Program-made: the position numbers and the translations under genes
The notes under the pieces: model-generated
Told to the model about the DNA's origin: nothing
The model's input: the letters and a program-made list of their open reading frames with translations, nothing else
Databases searched by the model: none
Part shown: positions 54,849 through 64,000 of the stretch, one piece after another
Position numbering within the stretch: the stretch's first letter is position 1
How the letters are laid out: the number at the start of each line of letters is the position of its first letter
Source of the DNA: JANXQG01 sp963719885
GTDB taxonomy: Bacteria; Planctomycetota; Planctomycetia; Pirellulales; Thermoguttaceae
Direction of reading: 5' to 3'
NCBI GenBank assembly: GCA_963719885.1
Contig: CAVRDP010000025.1
Span: forward strand, 62,001 to 126,000
DNA length: 64,000 nucleotides

Positions 54849-57613
54849 ATGGCAACTACCGGCATCGCGGCTTGGATTGACGGACGACGGGTCGAAGTCG
54901 ACGGCGGACCGACCATCCTGGAAGCCGCCGCAAAGGAGGGGATTTCCATTCCCACGCTTTGCCACGACGAGACGGCCGGCGGGCACCATGTACCCATGGT
55001 CGGCGGGGCCTGCCGTTTGTGCGTCGTCGAGATCGAGGGCCAGCAGGAGTTGGCTGCCGCCTGTCACACTCCGCTTCGGCAAGGGCAGGTCGTCGCTACC
55101 AAGTCGCCACGGGTCTTGATCGCGCGGCGAACGCTGTTGGAATTGGCGGTTGCAGGGGTCGAGTCCGATGGCGGGCTAGTCAACATGCGGCTCCAGGAAC
55201 TGGTCGCCGAGTACGGGGCCAACCCTGCGAGGTTCTCGGGAGCGAAGAAGTCAACCGTGCTGCTGCGCGAAGACCCCCTACTGGTGCACGATGCGGTACG
55301 CTGCATTCGCTGTGACCGCTGCTGGCGATACTGCGACGCGAACCAGGGCGTGGGCGCCATCGTGCCCGTCGGCCGCGGCGCGCAAAGCCGCATTGCCACC
55401 TTCTTCGACGACGCGCTGACGGCAACCCGCTGCCAGCACTGCGGCGGATGCGCCACGGTCTGTCCGACGGGGTCGATCAGCGAGCGCTGGCGGCACGAGT
55501 TCGGCGCCGACCCGCTCCCCGGGTACCTTGAGCGCCGCGGTCCGACGTTGTGCCCGTACTGCGGGACGGGCTGCCAAATCTATGCACTGGTCACCGACGG
55601 CCGGATCGTCGGCGTTGAACCGGCGGGCGGCGACTCCTTCAACAAGACCGATCTCTGCGTAAAAGGACGCCTGGCTTTCGACTTCGTGCAGCATCCCGAT
55701 CGGCTCACGACTCCGCTGATCAAGGACCCGGCGGGCGGATCGACGATTTCCCGGCTTTCGCGAGGCGTCGTGGGAAGAAGCCCTCGGCCTGGTGGCCGAG
55801 CGGCTCGCGGCGATCACGCGTCAATACGGTCCGTCGGCCATGATGGGGATCTCTTCCAGCCGGGGCACGAACGAAGAGAATTATCTTTTCCAGAAGTTCA
55901 TGCGGCCGTGGTAGTCGGCACGAACAACGTCGACAACTGCGCCCGCGTGTGCCACAGCCCCTCGGTAACGGGGCTGGCCGCGGTCTTCGGTAGCGGCGCG
56001 GCCACGAACTCGTTGGACGAGATTCGAAGACGCGAAGGTGCTCCTGCTGGTCGGCTGCAACCCCACCGAGGCGCACCCGGTGATTGGCATGCGGATCAAA
56101 CGCGCGGTTTTCGAGAAGGGCGTGCGGCATGATCGTTGCCGATCCGCGCAACATCGAGTTGGCCCGCTTGGCCGACCATTGGCTGCCGCTGCGGCCGGGC
56201 AGCAACGTGGCGCTGCTGAACGGCCTGGCGCACGTCATCATCCGCGACCGGCTGCACGACGCGGATTTCATTGCCGCCCGTACGGACCACTTCGAGGCCT
56301 TTGCCGAGAGCGTGCGGGCCTACACGCCCGAGCGGGTGGCGATGCTCACCGGAGTTCCCGCCGCCCGAACTGGAAGCGGCCGCGCGGCTGTATGCCCAGG
56401 CGGATCGGGCCATGATCCTCTACGGGCTGGGCGTGACCGAGCACACGACGGCTCCCTGGGCGTGATGGGCTGCGCCAACCTGGCCCTGCTTGACCGGCAA
56501 CGTCGGCCGCAAGGGCGCCGGCGTCAATCCCTTGCGCGGCCAGAACAACGTCCAAGGCGCCTGCGACATGGGGGCCCTGCCGAACGTGCTGCCCGGTTAC
56601 CAGTCGGTCGAAGACCCGCAGATTCGCGCCAAGTTCGAGAAGGCCTGGGGTTGCACGTTGCCGTCCCGCAAGGGGCTGAAGTTCACCGAAGCCTGGCAAT
56701 TATGCCCGGCGCAAGCGCGTGCGGGCAGCTTACATCGTCGGCCACAACCCGGCCGCAGACCGACCCTCACAGCCAGCGCGATCGTCGAGGCCCTGCAATC
56801 CCTGGACTTTCTCGTGGTCAACGAAATCTTCCTTACGCGGACCGCGCAGCTTGCCCACGTCGTCCTGCCTGCCGCCGCTTCGCCGAGAAGGACGGAACGT
56901 TCATCAACGCCGACCGCCAGCGTGCAACGCGTGCGTAAGGTCGTCGATCCGCCGGCCGGTTGCAAGACCGACGTGGAGATCATCTGCGAGTTGGCCGAGC
57001 GGATGGGCTACGCGATGCCGGTCCGCCGGGGCACCCGGTACCCCGGGTCGGCGGAGATCATGGACGAAATCGCCCGCCTCGTCCCTGATCATGGCCGGCA
57101 TCAGCTACGCAGCGACTCGAGCAAGCAGCCCTTGGTATGGCCGTGCCTCGATCCGTCCGACGGCGGCGCTGCGGCGCTTGTACGAGAAGAGCCTTCCCGC
57201 GCGGCCGGGCCACCTTTCCAGTGCCATCGACGCCAGCGAGCCCATGGAGCAGACGGACGCCGACTATCCGCTGGTGCTCACGACCGGCCGCCGGCTGGAG
57301 CATTACTGCTGCGGCTCGATGTCGCGGCGGACCCCCGGCCTTGATGGCACTGGCGCCGGAAGAACGGCTGGAGATCCATCCCCAGGACGCCGCCCGATTG
57401 GAGATCCCGGAAGGCGGCATGGTCGAGGTGGCCAGCCGCCGCGGCAAGCTCGGCGTGCGCGCCCACTTGACCGAGCGCTGCCCTCCGGGCATCGTCTTTC
57501 TTTCCTTCCACTTCGAAGAAGTGCCCACCAACGAGCTCCTCGGCAACTACCTTGACGCCTTGGCCTGTACGCCCGACTACAAAGTCACGGCGGTACGCGT
57601 CAGGCCGTTATAG
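54849..57613 (+). CDS. NAD-linked formate dehydrogenase, molybdopterin subunit FdhA (many frameshifts)
   Basis: About 920 residues when corrected. NuoG-like N-terminus: [2Fe-2S] (TLCHDE, CRLCVVEIEG), two 4Fe-4S ferredoxin motifs (CIRCDRCWRYC, CQHCGGCATVCP), then the FDH core with 4Fe-4S YCGTGCQ...CVKGR and the active-site segment RVCHSPSVTGL, where the Mo/W ligand is Cys (TGC), not selenocysteine. Later blocks (TGNVGRKGAGVNPLRGQNNVQGACDMG, VPTNELLGNYLDALA) also match. At least eight single-base indels break the frame between ~55748 and ~57350 (for example a missing G near 56453 and an extra T near 56493). Two palindromic elements lie inside (54981-55006, 57029-57054). It oxidises formate or reduces CO2, coupled to NAD(H) through the upstream fusion protein. 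Confidence 0.85.
54981..55006. repeat. Palindromic mini-element, copy 6, in-frame in fdhA
   Basis: GGGC, ACCATG-TACC-CATGGT, CGGCGG. Encodes GHHVPMVGG between the CHDE and CRLC cluster ligands of the [2Fe-2S] domain, lengthening that loop by about six residues relative to the family. Confidence 0.8.
57029..57054. repeat. Palindromic mini-element, copy 7, in-frame in fdhA
   Basis: GGGC, ACCCGG-TACC-CCGGGT, CGGCGG. Encodes GTRYPGSA between GYAMPV and EIMDEIA, where FDH relatives have a shorter loop. Confidence 0.75.
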
Positions 57614-58770
57614 AATCCAAAGTCGTAGGCGGCGTCATACAAGGCAACGATGTTCTCCGCTGGAACTCCGGCCTGGATGTTGTGGACGTTGTTGAACACG
57701 TAGCCGCCGCCGGGCTTCCATAGTTCCAGGTTCCGCCGCACCTCCTCGCGGATGGTTTCCGCCGAGGCCCGCGGCAAGACGTGCTGGGTGTCGATCGCGC
57801 CGCCCCAAAACACCAGGCGGTCGCCAAAGCGGGCTTTCAAAGCCGCAGGATCCATGCCACTGGCGCTGATCTGCACCGGGTTGAGTATGTCGATGCCGTT
57901 GTCCAGCAGGTCCGGGATGTACCCGGCGCATGCGCCGCAGGTGTGATACCAGATTTTCGCCCGGGTCCGCGAGCGAATGTATTGCACCAACTGCTTGTGC
58001 CGGGGCTTGACCACGCTGCGATAGAACTCGGGCCGAAAGAGCGGCCCTTTCTGCGCGGCCAGGTCGTCGCCGATCATGATCACGTCCACCACGTCGCCCA
58101 CCTCGTCGAGGAAGACGCGGAACCAATCCATCCAGAACTTCAGTGTCTGGTCGATCAGGGCCGCGCAGAATTCCGGCTGCGTGAGCATGTCGATAAACCA
58201 CGTTTCCAGGCCGCGCATGTACCAGCAGATCTCGTAGACCACGCCGGAGATCCCGCTGACCACGGCGTACGGCGTCTGCCGGCGGATCTCCAACGCCCGC
58301 TGGCGGAGACCGGCAAAGCGGCCCGGATCGTCGCCCTTGGGAAAGGGATACGCGCGCAGGTCGTCGATCGTGGCCGCGGCCAGCGGGTGGTGCGAGATGT
58401 CCATGTAGAACGGCTGGTCGTCGGGCATCGACCAGGTCACGCCGAACTCGTCGGTCAGGTCGTGCCACGTCCGGCCGTCGCGCTCGCGCTGGACGATGCC
58501 ACCCTTAAAATCGGCCGCCGCGCCCGCGGCGACGTACCGCGTATCGACGTGGAATCGTTCCAGCAGCGCCTCGCTCGGTTGGGCCAGTTGCTGCACGGCG
58601 TCCATGATGACCAGCGAATCGTCGACGCCCAGAAGCCGTGCAACCGACTGATAGGCAAACTTGTGAATGCCCGTCTGGTTCCCGCCCAGGTCGATCGGTA
58701 CCCGATCCGGGACCTGGTGGTTGAGGGCCGCCAGAATGCGTTGCCGAGAGGACATGGTTTCGTGGGACAT
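57577..58770 (-). CDS. Uroporphyrinogen decarboxylase-family (UroD/MtaA-like) protein
   Basis: 397 residues. ATG 58770 has AAGGAAA nearby. URO-D-type TIM barrel: SSRQRILAALNHQVPDRVPIDLGG, DVVDVIMIGDDLAAQKGPLFRPEFYRSVVKPRHKQLV, WYHTCGACAGYIPDLLDNGIDILNPVQISA and VFWGGAIDTQHVLP. The HTCG motif (His, Cys) is the zinc-thiolate site of methyltransferase-type members rather than of true HemE, so a corrinoid- or thiol-methyltransferase-like or unknown decarboxylase role is more likely than heme synthesis. The C-terminus overlaps the convergent fdhA end by 37 bp. Confidence 0.88.
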   Translation of the reverse strand: MSHETMSSRQRILAALNHQVPDRVPIDLGGNQTGIHKFAYQSVARLLGVDDSLVIMDAVQQLAQPSEALLERFHVDTRYVAAGAAADFKGGIVQRERDGRTWHDLTDEFGVTWSMPDDQPFYMDISHHPLAAATIDDLRAYPFPKGDDPGRFAGLRQRALEIRRQTPYAVVSGISGVVYEICWYMRGLETWFIDMLTQPEFCAALIDQTLKFWMDWFRVFLDEVGDVVDVIMIGDDLAAQKGPLFRPEFYRSVVKPRHKQLVQYIRSRTRAKIWYHTCGACAGYIPDLLDNGIDILNPVQISASGMDPAALKARFGDRLVFWGGAIDTQHVLPRASAETIREEVRRNLELWKPGGGYVFNNVHNIQAGVPAENIVALYDAAYDFGFYNGLTRTAVTL

Positions 58771-58895
58771 GGGACTTTCCTTGGTTACACTTTGCTTAGC
58801 GGGGCCAGATAAATGGCGGACTCCCCCTGTCCGCCTATTATAGCCGCTGGCCTCCGGAACGCCAGACGGTACATGGTGTACGGCAAGCGGTGCTC

Positions 58896-58937
58896 GTCGC
58901 GTAGCGACGGCTGAAATTTCAGCCGTCGTTACGCGAC
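58896..58937. repeat. Palindrome with 21-bp arms and no loop
   Basis: GTCGCGTAGCGACGGCTGAAA followed directly by its complement with one mismatch (58917-58937). It lies in the 327-bp gap between the divergent UroD and GH genes; another GTCGCTAAGCGAC dyad lies at 58995-59007. Probably a dispersed palindromic repeat. Confidence 0.75.
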
Positions 58938-59097
58938 GCAAACAATACGCGCGCCACCTAGTCCGTGGGTCAAAACTCACTGCTACCGTCACACCGTCGC
59001 TAAGCGACGAAAGGAAATGTGGAGTGCTGGACGCGGGCCCCTTTCCTCGTTACCATGGATCATCATGCGTTCACTCAAAAAGAGGAGATATCGATCG

Positions 59098-60678
59098 ATG
59101 AAAAGCCATGTTCTATCCATCTTCATCGTTACCGCCCTGCTGCCCCTGGCGGTGGGCGCACAAGACGATCGGGCTACGAGGGCGAAACAGACCCAAGTGA
59201 CGGCCCGGATCGATTGCCGCCAGGCGATCAACACCATGCGCGGCGGATTGGGCGCGTCGTGGCACGCCATCGAGGCCCCCATCCCGTACGGCGTCAAACA
59301 TCCGGTTTTTAGTGGCTACAGCCAGGCCGGGAGCGGCTGGGCGCCTATCCACCGGCCGAGGACGAGCGGGCCTGGCAGCAGATCTACCGGCACGCCAGTT
59401 GGCTGGGCCTCGACTGGAACCGCGTCGAGGTCGAACAACGGATCTACGAACCCGATCGCGACCGCTTCACCTTCGACGGCCCCGAGATGCGGATCCTGTA
59501 CCGCATCCTCGATTGGAACGAGAAGCAGCATGCCAACGTCTTCTTTCAGCAGATGTGGTGCAACGCGGCGTGGCTGGCCTACCCGGAGTTCCGCAACGAT
59601 CCGGTGGGCCGGGTCCACAGCGCCGGCCGACATCGAGGCCTTTGCCGACGGGTTGGCCGCGCTGATGGAGCACCTCGTCAAGACGCGCGGCTATACGTGC
59701 ATCAAGTGGCTGTGCATCAACAACGAGCCGGGGGCCGGGTGGTCGTGGTGGAATGCCCCGCCCAACAGGCCGCTTTCCATCAAGGCCGGTTTGGAGGCGG
59801 TGCGGAAGGCCCTCGACAAGCGCGGACTGCAAAAGCTGCCTTTGTCCGGTCCCGACGTATCCGAGGACGGGTTTCCAGCCTCGGCGCCCGGCAAGTTCGA
59901 TTTCCTTTCCACCCTAGGGGCCTTCGACTTCCACGACTACGGGGCGGATTTCGATTACCGCAGCCATGGCCACACCGCCCAACAGGAGCGGAACGCGGCT
60001 CTCTGGACGAAATACGCCCACGCCCAGGGCAAGCCGCTCTTCCTTTCCGAATTCGGCACGATGGCCTATGGCTGGGTACCCGATCTGCCCGGCCCAAGTT
60101 GCCCCCAGGCGGTGCTTGCCGGCAGCGAGTTGGTGGTTCGCATGCTCAACTGCGGCGTGGATGGGATGAACCGCTGGAGCTTCCTCAACCGCGGGAACCT
60201 GGACGGCCAGTGGCAGTTCGTCGACACTTGGGACCGCAAAGGGCAGAAACTCTTAAGAGATTTCGTGCCGCATCCCAACAGCTACTTCTGCCTGGGCCTG
60301 TTGAGCCGCTTTACGGCGAAGCACTCGACCGTCCTCGCCAGCCGCGTCGAGGGCGGCCGAATGGACGACTGGCAGCGAGTGTTCGTCTTGGCGCTCCGCA
60401 GTCCGAGCGGCAACCTCACGCTCGCGGCGGTCAACGATGCTCCCGCGGAGTTCGATCTGAAGCTCGCCGTCAGCGGCTTGTCCGGCCCGGTGCGATTCTA
60501 CCGCTATCGCTACGGTGAAGCCGAGCGCAACCAGGCCGACGTGAAGATCGACCCGCAGAAAGAGTATCCGTTAGGCCCCGCGGACCAGCAATTGCAGGAC
60601 GCGCTGCCGCCCAACAGCCTGACGATTTACAGCACCTATCGGTTGGATCACGGCGATGCCGGCGTGATCGCGGAGTAA
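59098..60678 (+). CDS. Secreted clan GH-A-like glycoside hydrolase (two compensating frameshifts)
   Basis: 526 residues. Signal peptide (HVLSIFIVTALLPLAVGAQ). The TIM-barrel segments include WLGLDWNRVEVEQRIYEPDRD (read in another frame between ~59325 and ~59625), KWLCINNEPGAGWSWW with the acid/base Glu in NNEPG, and PLFLSEFGTMAYG with the nucleophile Glu, the usual GH5/GH39-type pair, then a C-terminal beta domain (LTLAAVNDAPAEFDLKLAVSG). It hydrolyses an unknown glycan. An AGAGGAG site lies 10 bases before ATG 59098. Two indels, near 59325 and 59625, should be corrected. Confidence 0.87.
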   Translation: MKSHVLSIFIVTALLPLAVGAQDDRATRAKQTQVTARIDCRQAINTMRGGLGASWHAIEAPIPYGVKHPVFSGYSQAGSGWAPIHRPRTSGPGSRSTGTPVGWASTGTASRSNNGSTNPIATASPSTAPRCGSCTASSIGTRSSMPTSSFSRCGATRRGWPTRSSATIRWAGSTAPADIEAFADGLAALMEHLVKTRGYTCIKWLCINNEPGAGWSWWNAPPNRPLSIKAGLEAVRKALDKRGLQKLPLSGPDVSEDGFPASAPGKFDFLSTLGAFDFHDYGADFDYRSHGHTAQQERNAALWTKYAHAQGKPLFLSEFGTMAYGWVPDLPGPSCPQAVLAGSELVVRMLNCGVDGMNRWSFLNRGNLDGQWQFVDTWDRKGQKLLRDFVPHPNSYFCLGLLSRFTAKHSTVLASRVEGGRMDDWQRVFVLALRSPSGNLTLAAVNDAPAEFDLKLAVSGLSGPVRFYRYRYGEAERNQADVKIDPQKEYPLGPADQQLQDALPPNSLTIYSTYRLDHGDAGVIAE

Positions 60679-60735
60679 CTGCTGGTCGTGCCCTCCGGCT
60701 TGAGATTCGCCGCGATTGGAGGTAAAACTGCTTGA

Positions 60736-62242
60736 ATGAGCATTCGCCTCACCGTACGCATGGCTGTGCCGAGCATCATCATCAGCCTCCTGCTGCTGAT
60801 CGCGGGTGGCGTGGGAGGTTGGTATGTCCAAAGCATGCAACGGAAAACCGCCGAGACCGTCTCGTTGGACATGGCGACCATCCAGGCGGCCGAGCAGTTG
60901 GTCTTTGCCATTGGCGAGACACGCATGGAATTGGCCCAGTTCCTGGCAACGGGAGATCGGACCCATTTACAATCCGTTCCCGCCGCCTGCGAACATATCG
61001 AACGTTCGCTCGCCGAAACGGAAAGGCTGGCGGATGATTTCGACGAGAAGGCCCTGGCGGAACGAATTCGCAACGGTTATCAGCAGTTCATGGTCGCATG
61101 GCGGAAAGTCCAATGGCCGGACAGCCCCCCTGCCACGCCGGTCGATGAGATTCGCCGGGAAGTCGCGCGGTTGAACGACGATCTGGCCGCCAACAGCCTG
61201 CTGGAGCCGGCCCAGGAGTTGCTTGCCCTGGAGGAACAACTCATTCACAAGAGCAGCGACAAGAATCAGAACATGGCCAATCGGGTCGCCTTCGGCCTCT
61301 GCCTGCTGGGCATCTGCGGAGCGGTGGCCGGACTCGTCGCCGGCTTCGGCATCGCCCGCGGCATCAGTCATTCCATCGTGAACCTGTACGTGCCGATCCG
61401 TGCCGCCAGCGGACGCCTGGAGGAGGTCATCGGCCCGGTCGATATTGCCCCCGCCCGAGGAATCGAGCACCTCGACGAAATCTTGCGGAGCATGGCCGAC
61501 CACGTGGGAACGGTCGTGGACCGGTTGCAACAGACGGAGCATGAGGTCCTTCGTGCGGAGCAAATGTCGGCGCTGGGCCAGCTTGCCGCCGGGATGGCCC
61601 ACGAGCTGCGCAACCCGCTCACGTCGCTGAAGCTGCTGGTGCAAGCCGCGGTCGCGGCGGGTCCCGAGGCGGGCCTTCGCGGCCGCGATCTGGCCGTGGT
61701 TGCCGACGAAACTGCGACGGCTGGAGCGATCGCTCCAGACCTTCCTCGATTTTGCCCGCCCTCCGGGACTGGAAAAGCGCTGCGACGACGTCCGCCAGGT
61801 CCTCAGGCAGACCTTGGAACTAATTTCCGCCCGGGCCAGTCGCCAAGGGGTGACCGTCCGCAGCGATTTTCCGCTACAGCCGCTGACGATCGAGGCCGAC
61901 CACGAGCAACTCCGCCAGGTGTTTCTCAACCTGGTGCTCAATTCCCTCGATGCCCTGCCCCAAGGCGGCGCCATCCAGGTGACGGCCGCCGGCGGTGACG
62001 GCGTCACCATTACGGTCGCCGACGACGGACCGGGGATCTCCTCCCAACCGGCCGAGCAGATCTTCGAACCCTATGTGAGCACGAAGGAGACGGGCCTGGG
62101 ACTTGGCTTGGCCATCTGCCGCCGCATCGTCGAGGCGCACGGCGGCCAGATCACCGGATCCAACGGCCCAGCCGGGGGCGCGGTCTTCTCCGTCCGCCTG
62201 CCCGGCAATCGTCAGGAGCAGAAATCATGCAAAGCCTCTTGA
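60736..62242 (+). CDS. Membrane sensor histidine kinase (one frameshift)
   Basis: About 500 residues. TM1 at ~10-30, a helical extracytoplasmic region of ~150 residues (four-helix-bundle style: ETVSLDMATIQAAEQLVFAIGETRMELAQFLATGDR), TM2 at ~187-210, HAMP-like linker, HisKA with AAGMAHELRNPLTSLKLL, then, after an indel near 61720, RRLERSLQTFLDFARPPGLEK and HATPase_c with NLVLNSLDALPQGG, VADDGPGI and ETGLGLGLAICRR. The stop overlaps the following regulator by 16 bp, so they form a coupled two-component pair. Confidence 0.92.
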
Positions 62243-63685
62243 TCATCGACGACGAACCGAACGTGTGTTACACGCTGGAAAAGGTCTTGGCCTCCGCCAA
62301 GCTCAAAGTCCTTACGGCCGGCACCGCGGGCGATGGGCTCGAACGTCGTCCGCCGCGAGTTGCCCGACGCCGTGATCCTCAACGTCCGCCTGCCCGACAT
62401 GTCGGGCCTCGAGGCCTACCGCCAGATCCGCCAGATCGACGCCCGTCTGCCCGTGATCATCATCACCGCCCACGGGACCACGGAGACGGCCATCGAGGCC
62501 ATGAAACTCGGAGCGTTCGACTACCTGCTCAAGCCCTTGGACCTGGAGCAACTTCGCGACGTGGTGTCGCGGGCCATTCATCTCAGCCAGATCAGCCGCA
62601 CACCGGCCATGTATGACGGGGTACCCGGTACTCCGGGTCACGGGCCGCCGCAGGTCGAAAGCGATCAACTGGTCGGCAACGCGCCTCCCATGCAGGAGCT
62701 GTACAAGTCTATCGGACGCATCGCCCCGCAGGACGTGACCGTGCTGATTCTCGGCGAAAGCGGAACGGGCAAGGAGATGGTCGCCAGGGCAATTTACCAG
62801 CATAGCCGCCGCAGCCGGGCCCCGTTCTTGGCCATCAATTGCGCGGCGATCCCCGAGCCGCTGTTGGAAAGCGAGCTCTTCGGCCATGAGCGCGGTGCGT
62901 TCACCGGCGCCGACCGCCGCCGCATCGGCAAGTTCGAGCAGGCCGACGGCGGAACTATTTTCATGGACGAAGTGGGCGACATGGCGACCGCTACGCAGGC
63001 GAAACTACTGCGGCTGCTGCAAGAGGAGCAGTTCGAGCGCGTCGGCGGGAACGAGACCATCCGCACCGACATCCGGCTTATCACCGCCACTAACCAGGAC
63101 CTGGAGTCGCTGGCCGCGGCCGGCCGCTTCCGCCAGGACCTGTTCTACCGGCTCAATGTCGTGACGATCCGCATTCCTCCTCTTCGCGAGCGGATCGACG
63201 ATATCCCCCTGCTGGTGCAATACTTCCTCGGCCGCATGAACCGCCAGTTCGATCGCCGCGTGTACGGCCTCGCGCCCGAGGCCATGCAGATCCTCAAGCA
63301 ACACAATTGGCCGGGCAACGTCCGCGAATTGCAAAGTGTCATCAAGCACGCCTTGATTCATACCCCCGGCGATATCGTGTCGCCCGACGCCTTTCCGGTT
63401 CACCTCCGCGAGGGCGCCACGGCAAGTCCGCTGCCCTCCGCCGTTGCGGGCGGCGATCTCGAAGTCGGCCGTCTGACGCGCGAGTTGCTGGACAAGGGCC
63501 GCGGCAACATCTATTATCACGTGCAGGCGGCCGTCGATCGGGTTGTGCTCGAGGCCGTGCTGGAACACGTCAAGGGAAACCAGGTGGAAGCGGCAGAACT
63601 GCTCGGCATTTCCCGCAACACCTTGCGATCGAAACTCCGCAACCTGGGACTGGTCGTGGAGAAACAACTCAACGAGGCGGAGTAA
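62227..63685 (+). CDS. Sigma-54 response regulator with Asn at the phospho-acceptor site
   Basis: About 486 residues. Receiver with acidic pair (LLIIDDEPN) but the acceptor position reads Asn (DAVILNVRLPDMSG, about residue 54) instead of Asp; the switch Lys (LLKPLD) is present. An indel near 62340 breaks the frame. The AAA+ domain is canonical: GESGTGKE, GAFTGADRRRIGKFEQADGGTIFMDEVGD, WPGNVRELQS. The Fis-type HTH is at the end (NQVEAAELLGISRNTLRSKLRNLGL). A palindromic element (62618-62643) lies in the receiver-AAA linker. Partner is the overlapping upstream kinase. If the Asn is real, it cannot be phosphorylated normally. Confidence 0.9.
62618..62643. repeat. Palindromic mini-element, copy 8, in regulator linker
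   Basis: GGGGT, ACCCGG-TACT-CCGGGT, CACGG. Encodes GVPGTPGHG in the flexible linker. Flanks differ slightly from the consensus. Confidence 0.65.
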
Positions 63686-63688
63686 AAC

Positions 63689-64000
63689 ATGAAAATCACC
63701 GATTCCATGACAAGGAGGCGTTTCCTGAAAGCGGCCGGCACGACCGCCGCTGCCGTGTATGCGGGCCGGGTTCTTTCCGGCTACGAGTCCGCCAGTTCGG
63801 ATGCAGCGGTTTTCATACCGCCCGTGGCCGTGTTCGGCAAGATCTTCCAGGAACTGGAACTCGATTACCAGCAGTCGGCCCAGACCGCTTTCGAGGCGGG
63901 CTTGGACGGCGTCGACTGTGCCGTGCGGCCCAAGGGCGAAGTTCTTCCCGAGCAGGCCGCCGAACAGTTGCCGCGTTACGCCAACGCCCTGGCCAAACAC
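63689..64000 (+). CDS. Tat-exported protein, probably sugar isomerase/epimerase family (cut by window end)
   Basis: 104 codons to the end of the window, no stop. Twin-arginine leader MTRRRFLKAAGTTAAAVYA, then VAVFGKIFQELELDYQQSAQTAFEAGLDGVDCAVRPKGEVLPEQAAEQLPRYANAL, which looks like the first strand and helix of a xylose-isomerase-like TIM barrel (GLDGVDxAVRPxGxVxPE). It starts 3 bases after the regulator stop, so it may be in its operon. Confidence 0.75.
   Translation, partial: MKITDSMTRRRFLKAAGTTAAAVYAGRVLSGYESASSDAAVFIPPVAVFGKIFQELELDYQQSAQTAFEAGLDGVDCAVRPKGEVLPEQAAEQLPRYANALAKH

Noticed and set aside
55930..55960. Possible selenocysteine TGA in formate dehydrogenase
   Set aside because: The codon in RVCHSPSV is TGC, so this is the Cys form.
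55740..57360. Programmed frameshifting in fdhA
   Set aside because: Too many shifts, in both directions and in varied contexts; matches the error pattern across the contig.
1..64000. tRNA, rRNA and known riboswitch genes
   Set aside because: Looked for conserved landmarks by eye and found none that I could support.

Overview
The window looks like chromosomal DNA of a planctomycete, probably a draft or metagenome-derived contig. The pointers are a secreted protein with the planctomycete LEPR-type leader, DUF1080, GH172 and Gfo/Idh/MocA proteins with twin-arginine leaders, two DUF4058 proteins, many sigma-54 response regulators, high GC and long intergenic regions. About two dozen genes carry single-base indels, often in compensating pairs (nupC, the calpain gene, hydB, the GH gene), and fdhA has at least eight. 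This looks like consensus error in the assembly rather than biology. Where it matters I annotate the whole gene span and say where the frame shifts.

Layout. 1-6.9 kb: nucleoside salvage (cdd, nupC, upp) around a large calpain-like secreted protein. 7-21 kb: a hydrogen/redox regulation and hydrogenase block. It holds two histidine kinases, two sigma-54 regulators, a receiver protein with a GcvH-like domain, a HydC (NuoE-like) subunit, and a NuoF-like/[FeFe]-hydrogenase fusion. A DUF104/VapC toxin-antitoxin pair and a Xre-type regulator sit inside this block. 21-27 kb: HD hydrolase, gene remnants (DinB, YbaK-like, GH16-like tail), an Ala/Lys/Glu-rich coiled-coil protein, a GH172 enzyme and an MFS transporter.

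28-45 kb is an accessory island: HTH protein, HNH nuclease pair, CoiA-like, Roco and STAND/TPR remnants, two DUF4058 proteins, a nucleotidyltransferase, three insertion sequences of different families (IS630, ISL3, IS701) and an ORF-less group II intron. Removing IS630 (TA duplication) and ISL3 (8-bp duplication) restores, exactly in frame, two adjacent genes on the minus strand. One is a 395-residue protein ending in a DisA_N-like (diadenylate-cyclase-type) domain. The other is a 482-residue protein with an unknown N-terminus and two restriction-endonuclease-like regions. IS701 sits just upstream of the pair. I read this as a decayed nucleotide-signalling/nuclease defence module, the most unusual system in the window.

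45-53 kb: carbohydrate catabolism (DUF1080, two Gfo/Idh/MocA oxidoreductases, sugar isomerase, cupin, esterase) and an RluA-type pseudouridine synthase. 53-57.6 kb: NAD-linked formate dehydrogenase (NuoE-NuoF fusion plus molybdopterin FdhA), which with the hydrogenase points to NAD(H)-coupled H2/formate metabolism. 57.6-64 kb: UroD-family protein, glycoside hydrolase, a kinase/sigma-54 regulator pair and a truncated Tat-leader protein.

A family of 24-26 bp hairpins with covarying stems is scattered through the window (eight copies found), several as in-frame insertions inside conserved enzymes.
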